Shown here: positions 1 through 10,861 of the stretch, in pieces
Layout: each line of letters starts with the position of its first letter
How positions within the stretch are numbered: position 1 is the stretch's first letter
Assembly: GCA_023853785.1 (NCBI GenBank)
Contig: JAJIRX010000744.1
Location: 1 to 40,233 of the forward strand
Direction of reading: 5' to 3'
Origin: Psilocybe azurescens
Taxonomy: Eukaryota; Basidiomycota; Agaricomycetes; Agaricales; Agrocybaceae
DNA: 40,233 nt
The notes under the pieces: model-generated
Seen by the model: the letters and a program-made list of their open reading frames with translations, nothing else
Databases searched by the model: none
What the model was told of the DNA's origin: nothing
Made by a program: the position numbers and the translations under genes

Positions 1-5
1 CGAAG

Positions 6-2440
6 ATGTTCAGTGTCGAAGAACTACAGCAAATTCTGCCTTTCAAAGAAACTTTTGTGAAAGCAAGGACAGTCAAAGAACGCCTATTCATCTTAACAAA
101 CCACATACTGGTCGCAATATTCAATTACTGGGCCAGTCGAGGGAAAAGGGCTAAGGATGACACCGAAAGTCGCCTGGACAAAGGTAAGGTGATATGTAGC
201 CAACTTCGAAGAGCGTGTATCTGAAGATAATTCAGAGATCATCACCTGGTGCTCAAACAATTGGCGAATTGAACGAGGAATGGCTCAAAATCCAACCACT
301 TTCGCCCAAAAAGATCAGATGTACTCTGGTACAATCATCAATCAAAATTTGGGCGGAAATCGCAAATATTATGGGTCTTGAAGAGGCTTCAGCAGAGACC
401 TCGGGTTGGTTTGGCCACAGGACAGTCGCCATGAAGAATATCTGGGACAAGATGACTGAGAATGAATGTAAGGACATTGACGATGAAGTAGAAAGGTGTT
501 CAATGCGGTATGACGAGCACACACAAGCAAGGTCGGTCATATGGCCCCGTGTCCGAGGCCGACCTAACAATTATATCACAGTTTGGCCAAAAATATCATG
601 TCAGGCGGATTGATCAAACAATGAATGACCAATATAAAGAGATGGGGATGACCAGTGTGGTTTTTGTTTGCTTCCCATTAGCAGATGGCAAGGTCGCAGT
701 CGATGGGTACGTGATTGCAGATAACAGCCGAGTTTTCTCAACATAATTGTTGGATCGGCATATTCCAGCAACTCATTGAAAAACACAGCTGATTATGCTT
801 TAGATACGAACAAATTGCCAGCTTGATGGGTGTTCCCGCCCTTCATTCATGAGTACATATCGGGCTGACGTCGACCGAATGAAACAAAACATATTGGATT
901 ATATGACGGGCTTGCAAAATCTCAAGCAAAACCCTCACTTAGCATTCACGGTTAACCGAGCAACAGCAAAGAAGCCAATATTTACATTGGGAAAACTAGT
1001 AATGGTTTCCCAATCATACCTATCCCTTTGCCAGATAAAGAGTGGACAAAAAGTGACTGGGAAGAAGCTTTCAGTCTGTACGTGAATAATCATTACTGTG
1101 AGTTTAGTTCAGGCATGCCTCGAGTCCAATTTGCCTGAATTATAGATAGACCTTGCCACTGGTGGTAAAACAGAGAAAGTTCCATACACTCAAATATCCT
1201 ACGCTCAGGCGACCTTTATCGAATCGAAATATTTACCTCCCAACATGATATTTACAAACCCCGGAATCTCCATAAAGACAGCATACAATGCTTTTTTGGG
1301 CACTTGATCAAAAGACAGCAATTATATCAACCACAAGACACTTTTCGTTTTCGGTCTATTAAACATAAAGACGGTCCCGCTCCTCAGAATATCCCGACAC
1401 CGTTGCCGATGCCGATCGGGCCGACGTCAAGCGAAATAAACGTCGAAATAAAACAACAAGTCGATGCCAAATTGAGTCGGATCAAGTGGAAAATACTTTA
1501 GCACTGACCAATATGCACATCACGCCAAACATTGAAGAATATCAACCAACTTTGACATTGATATCGGGCACGAGACATGATGTCAGGCAGATTGTAAGTG
1601 TATCGGTCCCGATTATTGCTGATACCGAACCACTATCTTACAATCTTATAATAATTAGGATGCAATTCATGAAGATATGGAAAGCATCCAGCAAGACATC
1701 CCAAATTTAATCTTCAGAGAGGATGTCTATGCCACTCAGCAAGAAGTAATGTCAATTTTTCCATCTGGAGTTGAACACCAATTCCCAGTGAATGGTCCCA
1801 CAGATGGTATACCTATGTACCTATTGGATTCAAGTTTATCCACACGAGGAGCAACCAACGTCATTAACAACAGTAATATTGATCCAAGGCTACTTGGTAC
1901 AACTATGCCCACTCCAAGGGCAACACCGACACCAGTCTCTACACCGGTGCCGAAGATCCCAACAGCGGTCCCAATCCCAATCCTTACACCGGTCCCGACG
2001 CAGATCCCTACATCGGTGCCGAAGCAGATCCCTACACCGGTCCCGGCAGATCCCTACACGGTCCCGACGCAGCTCCCTACACCGATCCCGACGCAGATCC
2101 CTACATCGGTCCCGACGCAGATCACTACATTGGTGCGGATGCAGAGCCCTACACCGGTCCCGACGCAGATCCACACATCGGCCCCGACGCAGATCACTAC
2201 ATCGGTGCAGATGCAGAGCCCTACACCGGTCCCGCGCGCATGCCGACACCGATCTCTACGCAGGGCGGCCCGAAATCGGTCCCGATAGAAGTCGACACAG
2301 AACCACAAAGTTACCATATTGTTCCTATTACATCACATAAAAAGAAAGGAAAACAAAAGAAAGCGGCCGGCGATGTAGGATCAACATCAGCCACATTAAC
2401 GGCTGGGATACCAGTTAGATGCAGTACAAGGCACAGATAA
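6..2440 (+). CDS. Gene A: repeat-linked multi-exon gene, frame broken
   Basis: Function unknown. Open segments that read like one protein run from about 6 to 2440. The first exon has a helical segment (IFNYWASRGKRAKDDTESR). A middle part (630-740) reads as a conserved strand-rich stretch (MGMTSVVFVCFPLADGKVAV). A segment near 990-1085 reads PIPLPDKEWTKSDWEEAF once a frame break at 992-995 is allowed for. A 65-nt GT-AG intron at 1594-1658 joins two open frames in phase. The C-terminal third is a Pro/Thr repeat followed by a Lys-rich patch (KKKGKQKKAAG) and ends in a basic tail. I associate this architecture with expanded, repeat-linked gene families of Agaricomycetes, from memory only. It converges on gene B with about 80 bp between stops. 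Frame breaks near 510-540, 992-995 and 2232-2236 make the model uncertain; the start could lie left of the window. Confidence 0.5.
1921..2240 (+). repeat. 24-bp tandem repeat coding for an 8-residue Pro/Thr unit
   Basis: About a dozen degenerate copies of a 24-bp unit of the form CCGACGCAGATCCCTACA plus TCGGTC. In gene A's frame each unit reads as variants of PTQIPTSV. Because the unit length is a multiple of three, the other frames are also open and give Arg/Ser/His-rich shadow products. Many units contain the TCGG-NN-CCGA word described under findings. Confidence 0.85.
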
Positions 2441-2521
2441 ACTGCACTTCCTTATATTATCATGAACAAAATAGAATCAAATTTATTGAACATCAGAGCA
2501 GTGAAAGGCATTACAAAAAAT

Positions 2522-5500
2522 CTACATGTGACCCAACAATGATATGTACTGAGATCTGGAACTATCCCTGACAAGGTCTTTTGCTTTTCTCTGTAGCAGG
2601 CGAAATGTCAGTACGTGGACGTTTCCTGGTCGTCCAGGTGTCGGACTACGGGACACCATTGGCGAAGGGCGGGGTGATGCGAGACGTGGTGAACGGCGAC
2701 GGTCATTTGTATCATTCTGTGATAGTAGAGGCGGAGTAAGAAGAGACTGCGTTGCAACAAGAGTAAGAGGAGGGCGCCCAGCCGACAAAGTTGGTTCGGG
2801 ACCGATATCTGCTGACTCTCTACCGATATCGACCGACTCAGAGCCGCCGGCAACCGACAATTCAACGCCATTACCGACCTCGGACCCGACATTGACATCA
2901 TCGGGACCGAAAGTAATCGGTCCCAAATGCGTTGATGTTTCAACCAAGTTTGGCAGACTTTCGAGTGCTTGCAAGGTGGGAGAAGTGTGTGTGGTATATG
3001 AAGCCAACTCAGCTGAAGTGGCGTTTCCTGGCACCGTTGAAGCAGCTTGATGAGTACCGGCTACAATAATGTGGGCACTGTATGTGGCCTGCTCCTGCGA
3101 GTTATTGGGTGTTGGCGGAATCAATTGCACGGAAGGAAAATCTTTCACGAACCCGACGAGATAAGTTCTCGTTGTTCTTCCTGTGCGTCGTTAACGCGTA
3201 TCATCGAGTTTGAGGGATCGGGGGCCGAGCGGAATCATCCTCCCAGCGCTGTTCTACCATCGGCGGTGATATCGGAACATAGGGGCCGGAATCCGAATCG
3301 TCTTGTCGGCGCGGTTCAACTATCGGCACTATTGTTGGTACCGATTCACCGCCTGCTACGCTCCCGATGTCGGCACTTAATTCCACCGTCTGCGTGATGG
3401 AATTGGCATCGACATTCTTTGCTTCATATGGACCATCGGATACCAATTCTGCGTCCTTTTCCACTTCCATATCGTTGCCGATGAGGTCGTCCTCTACCGA
3501 CTGGATCGGCCCTGATGCACCTTGATTCAAAATGAGCATACCATTTGCACTTAACTTGCGGAGAATAGTGGAAATGTCTGAAAATTGTGTTTCAAACATA
3601 TCCAATTTCCCAAAATGTCGTTCATTTTGCCCTCCAGCTGAGTGACACGGTGACCGAGACCGGCATTCGGTCCGTGCACTGCCGACTTCTCCAACTCGAC
3701 ACAAGCTAGATTGCAATTGTATGCCATTGATAATGCTGAGGCGGCATCTGCAGTGACTGAGTCTAACTTTGTTGACAATATGTCCACACGAGCCGCCAGC
3801 TCTTCATCGTTGGTGGCTTAGGGCAGGTCTATTGGTTATTGTAAAATATGAAAAATCAAAAGATAAACAGGACCACGTACCACAATTTTTCCCCTTTTCA
3901 ATAGCTGAAAAGCGGCCCGTATAATGTTCGTCAGACGGTGCCGATACCTCCCGAATATGCCGAGCCGACGTCCCTGCCCGTGTCCGCGCTGACCTCGATG
4001 ATTCTGCCACGACTGCAGTAGCAGGGATTTCCAAAATATCCATCTGTACATCTTCGTCTTCTTCATTGTACTCTTCCTCCTCAGCCGATGGTTCATCCGA
4101 TACTTCAATGATGCGCTGAGATTTGGCTTCCTCGATGTCGACGACTTTCGTCTATTCGCGGTGGCTGATTGCTCTAATTCCGAGACTACATTTCACCTTT
4201 TGTGATTGCACCGAAAACATGCTCCATGTCCTTGAACCCGATCGTAGCAGTCGGCGTTTGCTCGTCGGCACCGATCGCACGGTATCGGGTTCAGCTTTCC
4301 CTGTAGCGGCTTTGGTTGGATTTCAACAAGCTCATCTCTTTCGGAAGAATCTTGGCGTGGTGCTTCACGATGCTCGCTGTATTCTGAACTTGAGTTGCGT
4401 TGTCGACGGCGGGCGCCCGATCGGTCCGACTACGCAGCCCTGATGCTCTTCGGCGCTGGTGTTCGGGCGTCCGTGGCATCCTCTTCTTCGGCAACAATCC
4501 TTTCGGCCATCCATATAGTTCGGCGTGTGGCCTCAATTTGTGGGCGTTGAGCATCATGTGCAATGCTCACTTCGTATTCGGGCGATTCAGTTCGAACCCA
4601 TGACGGCCGACGACGGACGGCGTCTGGTAATCTGCTCATCCATTGGTTGTTGTGGATCCTGGGCTGATGGTATTCTCGCATTGCGTCGCTGTTTGATGTG
4701 TTACCAGCTCTCAAAGGCCGTCTTGAGCGACTGAGTGTGTGGCCGGTTGCGATATCATGCCCGGCATTGCTACTGCAGTGGCTATCGCGGCTCATCGGCC
4801 CCGTTACCATCTTGTCAAAAGCCTCCATGTTTTGTATGTGCTGTCTGAGAAATTCGGGAGTGTGTCCAGCTTGCTTTACCTCTTTCCACGCTTTCAAAAA
4901 GCTCCAGAAAAATATCGGCTGGTCGAAGACTTCCTGCAAATCGCCACTTCGGGGAGGTCTTTCCTTTCCCCACACAATCCATATGGACTCCACTGGACTC
5001 CACTGGACTGGAACTGGACTGCAGTCCACTGGAGTCCACTGGACTCGCACTGGACTCCTGCCAAATTTTCAGTCCAGTCTCAGTCCAGTGGATTATGAGT
5101 CCAGTCAAGTCCACTGGAGTCCACTGGAGTCCACTGGACTGGGGCTTAAATATTCACTGAACAACAACAAATAATATATTTATTAGCACAGTCCAGTGGA
5201 GTCCAGTGGAGTCCAGTTGAATCCACTGGAGTCCACTGGATGCAATAATTAACACAATATCCAAAGTATGATCATTAGTTATTAATATTAATTGCAAAAA
5301 TAAAAGAGTAAAATCAATTGAAATAAACTCTGTGAAATAACAGTTAAAAGAAACAATAATTAAATACTCTTGGGAGCAAAGTCTCCCTATAGATACAATT
5401 TTGTATTTTGTTCAGTCCGGCGGGGTCAAATTTCACAAGCACATGTAGCGCGCACGTGCCCGGCATCGGCCGATCGGCCACGACAACCATCAAATGAATG

Positions 5501-7160
5501 ACCCCAACCTTTCTTCCGACTACCACCACCACCACCTCGTCGGTTGGAGCCGAAGGCGACCAGCCAACCCGGCAAGCGACAGAGGTTAGCGGCCGAGGGC
5601 GAGGGCGAGGGCGCAGACAGCGGATGCGGACGGCGGCTTCGACAGGGGCGAGGGCGGACAGCGGGCGGCAGGGCGAGGGCGAGGAGCGATAGCGCGGGCG
5701 TGGAGCGCGACAGGGGCGAGGACGCGACAGCGACAACGACAACGACATGGACGTGGGCGACAAGGCGGCGATGCGGACGCGACAGGGACAACGACGGACG
5801 GGGACGACAGGGACAACGACGCGGACGGGGACAGGGCGACAGGGACAACGACGCAGACGGTGATAGGGGCGGGCGTGGAGCGCAACAGGGGCGGCGATGC
5901 GGACGCAACAGGAGCGACGCGGCGCAACAGGGGCGGCAACAGCGGGCGCAACAGGGAGCGATAGCGGACGCAACAGGGACGGCAGCGGGACGCTGGACGG
6001 CGGCTGCGGCAGGGCGAGGGACGGACGCGGGCGGCAGGGCGACAACGCGGACGGCCCGGGGGCGACAACAGCGGACGTGGATGAGCAGGGACAACAACGC
6101 GGATGCGACAGGGACGGGGCGACCACGGGCGGCGACACGGACGCGGACGGCGGCTACAACAGGGGACGACCGGCGCGGACGGCAGGGCGATACGCGGGCG
6201 TGGACGCGACAGGGACGAGGCGTGGGCCGACGAGCGATGACGACGCGGACGTGACAGCGACGAGGACGGGCGGGGACGACAGGGACGGCAGCGGCACGCG
6301 GGCCGGACGGGACGGACGGGACGACGGGGGCGGGGACGGCAGGGACGAGGGCGGATGCGACGGGGACGCGGCTGCGACAGCAGACGAGGACGGACGTGGA
6401 CGGCAGGGATGAGGACGAGGAGACGCGGACGAGGACACGGACGGCGGCTGCAACAGCAACAAGGACGGGTACGGCGGCTGCAACAGCAATGGATACGGAC
6501 AGCGGTACCGATGACCCGACGGACGACCCGACGGACGACACGTCACGATGGTAAAGTACTGCTCCTGCTCCCCCTTTTTATTTTTTATTTTATTATCTTT
6601 TTCTTCCTTTTGTCTTGGCCCTCGCATGTAGATATGTAGTAATGTATTAAATAGTTATTAATATACTTTATTCCACTAATCTGAATTTATGTTAAGATTG
6701 AATTTATTTACTGTGTCAAGTCCAGTGGACTCCAGTGGACTACAGTTATTTTAGTCCATATTCAATGTATAGTATAAGATCTACTAAAGTGCAGTGGAAT
6801 CCACTGGAGTCCACTGGACTCTATTTACCTTTACACTCAGTATATAGGCAAGTCCAGTGGAGTCCACTGGAGTCCACTGGAGTCCACTGGAGTCCACTGG
6901 AGTCCATATGGACTGTGTGGGGGATGGTAAAGTACTGACTTGGGACCGGTTTTACAATTAAGTTCGAATATCGCTCGCTGAGTGGTTGCTTCAGTGAATT
7001 TTACTTGTAACAGCGTATGATTTCTCACCAATTCATGTTTCTTCTCCTTTATTACACTCACAACTTTGCCATCGGCCAATCCACGGCAGATACTATCATC
7101 GACATCACGAAGGGCTTTGATGAGGTCGGTTGCAGACAGAATATGGATAGTATTAGACAT
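2522..7160 (-). CDS. Gene B: Zn2Cys6-type cluster protein with coiled coil
   Basis: Starts at the ATG ending at 7160; exon 1 gives 75 codons (7160-6936), ending at a GTACTT donor. A TTTGCAG acceptor at 4935-4934 continues in phase with EVFDQPIFFWSFLKAWKEV, so the intron is about 2 kb and holds an inverted-repeat element. Then follow an Arg/Ser-rich linker, a cysteine cluster (4279-4188, C-x2-C-x6-C-x9-C-x2-C-x6-C), an acidic stretch (EEEEYNEEDEDVQMD, ~4055-4095), an intron at about 3880-3817, a heptad-like helix (3790-3550), and a long Ser/Pro-rich tail with RRSPRLASPRPSP. Frame breaks at 4198-4201, 3606-3608 and 3152-3154 are each cured by one base; others may exist near 4430 and 3210. A TAG (near 4150) lies just after the cluster unless a 45-nt intron removes it. 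Likely a nuclear DNA-binding protein by inference; target unknown. Confidence 0.55.
4188..4279 (-). other. Zn(II)2Cys6-type cysteine cluster inside gene B
   Basis: Cys codons at 4277-4279, 4268-4270, 4247-4249, 4217-4219, 4208-4210 and, after one missing base in an A-run at 4198-4201, 4188-4190. Residues read PCDRCRRANADC, then GACFRCNHK, then KCS. Spacing 2-6-9-2-6 fits the classical fungal binuclear zinc cluster. Without the inferred base the sixth Cys is out of frame. A competing reading is a 45-nt intron starting at GTGAAATG, which would remove the sixth Cys. Confidence 0.55.
4968..6922. mobile_element. ~1.95-kb inverted-repeat element inside gene B intron
   Basis: The left end CCCCACACAATCCATATGG is mirrored at the right end (reverse complement CCCCACACAGTCCATATGG); the first 30 bp match with two differences. 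Arms continue as tandem decamers TCCACTGGAG / TCCAGTGGAC at 4978-5143 and 5186-5240 on the left, and 6715-6745, 6790-6815 and 6850-6912 on the right. AT-rich spacers and a GC-rich core lie between. No transposase-like reading frame is present, so it is non-autonomous if mobile. I find no convincing target duplication. It sits wholly between the donor (6935) and acceptor (4934) of gene B, so splicing would remove it. Confidence 0.6.
5440..6545. repeat. T-depleted GC-rich degenerate minisatellite
   Basis: Roughly 1 kb built from degenerate words such as GACAGGGACAACGACG and GGCGAGGGCG, with very few T on the + strand from about 5590 on. Because stops need T on one strand or A on the other, long reading frames are open in five frames at once (for example 371 codons on the - strand). 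Their products are Arg/Gly/Asp- or Ser/Val/Pro-rich and show no domain. I therefore treat it as non-coding simple sequence. G-runs spaced by three bases near 5594-5616 could form four-stranded structures. Confidence 0.8.
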
Positions 7161-7373
7161 AATGATGAACTCGAATGTAGTTGAAATTTTTGAGTGTGTA
7201 TTGTTTCTCGGGCGCGAATCGGCAGATGAAGATTGTAGCAGACGGTAAAGCTGCCAGAATGTAAGGTGCTGGCAAAATCAACAGTCATGTGATATAAACA
7301 GTGACAAATAACTCCCTAATCCAGTTGCAATCTCTATTCTGATCTCCTCCAACATATTATATCACTATCAACG
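7161..7373. promoter_or_regulatory. Shared spacer between divergent genes B and C
   Basis: 213 bp separate the start codons of gene B (-) and gene C (+). No clear TATA box; an AT-rich stretch (ACATATTATATCACTATC) lies just before the gene C ATG. The arrangement suggests joint control, by inference. Confidence 0.4.
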
Positions 7374-8466
7374 ATGCAAGAAAGCCATGTACACGACATT
7401 CAGACAGACTCTCATGATATGTTCAGATCTGTAGGTACGCCATCATCTCGCATCGACCATCATACATTGGCGGTATTTAATGATCGGCACCGACCAGATA
7501 TTCAGCCGACTTTACACATTGATGCCGAGCCAATCGCTACTCCGGACGCTTTTTCTTCTCGGGAGTATGGCAGCATTCCTGCAGGGTTCATGCAGTTGAT
7601 CGGGCCCGATAATGAGAAGATTTACGTACCCGAATTCCTGGTTTCTGCCACCAGAAAAGAATTCATTAATGCGCACCAACAAGATCATCTACGGCTGGAG
7701 ACTCAACCTGGTGGGGTAAATACCTTTCGTTGCACTCATAACTATTCTTCCAGCTGTGAACGGCTGACTAGCTGATTGCATCGGTGCCGACATATCGTCG
7801 GCCCTGCGACGCTGCCACACAGCTCGGGCCCGATTTATCTCCGAAGTCGGTGGCCGTGTAAACATATCGGCCCCGATTTCCCAGATATCTGTTCCTGCTC
7901 TTTTTATGTTTGAATATCAGGTCTCTGAAAGCTTGTAGAGATCAATATGATGCGATAGCTATATATTGACCTACATAATTTGAGGCTGATTTGACTCGGT
8001 ATCGTGTGGCGGCTGCAGTTATCGGGGCCGATTTAATCTGCCGCCCTTCTGTGCTGCCTACATACCATTTATCATTCGTTTTCATTGTCTCGCTTTAGAA
8101 TCCAAACTCACTCAATCCTCAGTCAGGAAACAGTACTGGACGGGATTTTGTTATTCTCGGTGACACAGTTTTGGTCCCTGCCGATCCTGTAAGCATGACT
8201 TTATTTATGTTGAACACTATTTAATTTATGGATAATAGCATTTGACCGAGCGTGAGCTACTACAAATACATACTGAGGTCAATTATCTTCGTGAAACCCT
8301 CGGTATATCCTACAAAGACGCTAGCCATCAGCTTTACATGGCAGAATGGGAGAAGCTTAGAGCAAGTGACGGAGCTCAAAAAGCCTTCAAGAATTTCAAT
8401 GATCGAACTATCGATGCAATTGGGAAGTTTGATAAAGAGTTAATGGCACTATCGGATGATAGTTAA
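7374..8466 (+). CDS. Gene C: three-exon repeat-linked gene, unknown function
   Basis: Three exons join cleanly at phase 0: 7374-7715 (114 codons, donor GTAAAT), 8099-8188 (30 codons, acceptor TTTAG) and 8239-8466 (75 codons plus stop), giving 219 residues. The first part is His/Asp-rich and polar, followed by GFMQLIGPDNEKIYVPEFLV. The last exon is helical and well formed (LTERELLQIHTEVNYLRETL, then GISYKDASHQLYMAEWEKL). No enzyme motif is visible. The 383-nt first intron is long for a fungus and carries four TCGG-NN-CCGA palindromes. I recall similar proteins as expanded, repeat-linked families in Agaricomycetes but cannot confirm it here. Its intact splicing phases argue that the gene is, or recently was, functional. 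Confidence 0.65.
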
Positions 8467-10861
8467 TCTGAATGCTGGCCGAGAAATGTCGGGACCGAGT
8501 TGCAGCCTCAACACTTAGAAGATACTCGCTGGCCTCCACATACGTAGCTGAAGCCCCCAATTCTGTAGCTGAAGTAATACAATAATTTATTTCATCTAGG
8601 TCGGCATGTGGCCGATATTTTCGTAGCCGACCTCACAATTTGAATAGCCACAGGTGAAGTAAAGTATCAGTCGGCTCTGAGTCATTCATTTGTAAGTAAT
8701 TCCCACCACACTAAAATGTACGTGGTTTCCATAGAATTCTATGGCCCCGTGTCACACGTATACATTGTGTGCGTTCTACGGCCCATGTCACTCGCTACAA
8801 TGTAGCTGCCCTATGTGTTCGAGGGGATGTGATCACGCCACGACAGAATCTGCTCAGGCCGGGGACATGTCAATTCGAAACAGCCTGTCCTCCTCCTGAT
8901 GTATAGTAGCCCTCGAAGCTTACAATGTATAGAAAATATCAACAACTTGCGCTGCTGGTCGGTTTCTGTGGTCTGTTCTATTTCCGTGATGCCTCGATTT
9001 ACTATCCATCATCCTTCGGCTCACTCAACATGTCTTACTTTCTGCGTCACGGTCTACGCCGGGTTTACCAGACCTTTACCGGTCCCATCATTGGGTTCTC
9101 AAGCTCGAATCTCAAGATCTCACACGCCGGGTCCTTTAATATTCAGGTGCCCTTTGTAGAGGTATAACAACGGTTGTAAAATATTCCAATTATAAATTGA
9201 CTTTGAACTCTGGAAAGTATTTTATATGTGGGGGAAGCCTGAATTGTCCTCAAGATTAAAAATACGTGACAGCCTGCAAAGTTGCTTTCAACTTCAAAAG
9301 AACTTTGTAGAGATACATGGGAATGCATTCTTCTACAAAGCTACTTTGAATTCTGCGCCCACCCAATTCAAGGCAAATTTGTAGGTCGCCATGTATTTGT
9401 GCTATTAAAGTCCATTCAAGTCTCCTCCGCATATAAAATATGTTTAAAAAGTTCAAAGTTAACCTATTCTTGAAATTTTTAATAACCTTAATTATGCCTC
9501 TACTAAGGATTCTTGAATATCTAAATCCCAATGTGTCTTGAGCTTTAGCTCCTGAAGGCCTAGACGTTTTGCGATGTGAAAACAAAAAGATTGTCTTCAA
9601 TATCAATAAGGCATAATATCATTTTCTCCGAACAGTGTCACATACACACACCTTGTCATGAATCGGCCCTTTATCAGTAATCTTCTGTTTTCTGCGTACT
9701 ATCGTCGCTGACCACTATTTGGTCAGCTTTACGAAGGTTAAAGATGATTCGACTGCAGAGAGTGTACTATATGGCGACGGAGAAACCGAAACGACACCGT
9801 TCCACATTATATGAGCTGTCTCCAAATGCATTGAAATGAAGGGCATGAGTGACCTACTTTCTGTTTTATCACCGTAAGCCAGATTATATAGGTGAAAGCG
9901 ATGCTAAAGAGAGTACAAAGGTTAGTATTGTGATCACGTGAGGCCAGGACACGTAGGGCAAGACTCACATAGCGAAGAAATTGTCGAATCACGGATCAGA
10001 ATATTATACGGCCTATGTCCGCTTTAGAATTTCATAATCGAGCCGTCTGCTTTGAACAAATTTACAGCCGGTATAATGGCAATTACGATACAAAGCAAGA
10101 CTTGGAAGGTGATCATGGGGATCCAGAATGCGTAGATGTTCGATGGGATGCTCTCAGATTACTGACCTCGTTTCGTGTACGCATACCCCTCCCTACAGAA
10201 TGAAAAACTCACCAGCCACAATAATAAATTTGAATTGATCTTGATGATTACGACTACGTTGCCTACGTACGAGCGAGTGAGCTAGACAAGCACAGAAATG
10301 TAACCATTTCTGTCTATGCGCGCACCATTTACTTTTTTTTTAACGACGCCACTCGGCCTACGGAACTGCACACCGCTGTGAAGCATCGGCTGCCAGAGGA
10401 GGCAAAGACGGTGGGAATAGATTTTCCTCGATTTCCGATCTCTCCATCTTTGGTTCACACAGGCGGAAAAGTCGGGGAACAGTGGTCTTGTTGACTACAG
10501 CATAACTGGAACGACACTCCTTGTCTTCAGCTGGACTTGTTTAGTCAAATTTAGCCTGTCCACATCTTGACTCTTAAATAGCACTGACTAATAGTAGTTT
10601 GATAGTAATAGATAACATAGTTATCATCCTTATGATCATCTATATCCGATGGTTGGAGCAGCGAGGAGAAACCAGGGAGAATTCAAATGCTGATTAAAAG
10701 CTCCTGAGGGAAAGTTCGAAGAAATGAGGCAATGAATCTAATCTTATCTCTCATCCCCAACCAATCGAATCAGCACCGATCACACTGATCACGATCGATC
10801 ATCCACCGGCTCCATGTCCGGCCGCGCCTCTCCGCTCTCCTCATCGAACTGCTCTTCGGAC
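8467..10861. other. Gene-poor stretch
   Basis: No convincing gene. 8467-8700 still has the CGG/CCG-rich style of the left accessory block. 9075-9570 holds an imperfect inverted repeat listed separately. 9600-10860 is ordinary AT-balanced sequence with only short unsupported frames. Confidence 0.5.
9075..9570. repeat. Imperfect inverted repeat, arms ~240 bp
   Basis: Reading 9315 back to 9075 on the - strand and 9330 forward on the + strand gives the same diverged sequence: CTACAAAG..TTTGAA, then CACGTATTT / CATGTATTT, then CATATAAAATA on both sides, GTTCAAAGT on both sides, and ATACCTCTACAAAGG / ATGCCTCTACTAAGG. The loop is short (about 9313-9329). Identity looks near 65-70 percent by eye. 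It could be an old foldback element or a head-to-head duplication. Confidence 0.65.

Noticed and set aside
1792..2340. Arg/Ser/His-rich frames over the proline repeat on both strands
   Set aside because: Shadows of the 24-bp tandem repeat; the + frame that continues gene A through the 1594-1658 intron is the likely one.
5344..6541. Long overlapping open frames (up to 371 codons) in the GC-rich core
   Set aside because: Open in five frames at once because one strand lacks T; products are low-complexity and share no domain.
4978..6912. Decamer repeats considered as a CRISPR-like array
   Set aside because: There are no unique spacers, units are head-to-tail decamers in both orientations, and the DNA is eukaryotic.
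4968..6922. Target-site duplication for the gene B intron element
   Set aside because: Flanking bases (CTTTCCTTT and GATGGTAAAG) do not match as a duplication; the apparent similarity may just extend the inverted repeat.
8899..9167. Two overlapping + frames of 80-86 codons
   Set aside because: They run into one arm of the diverged inverted repeat and show no domain-like content.
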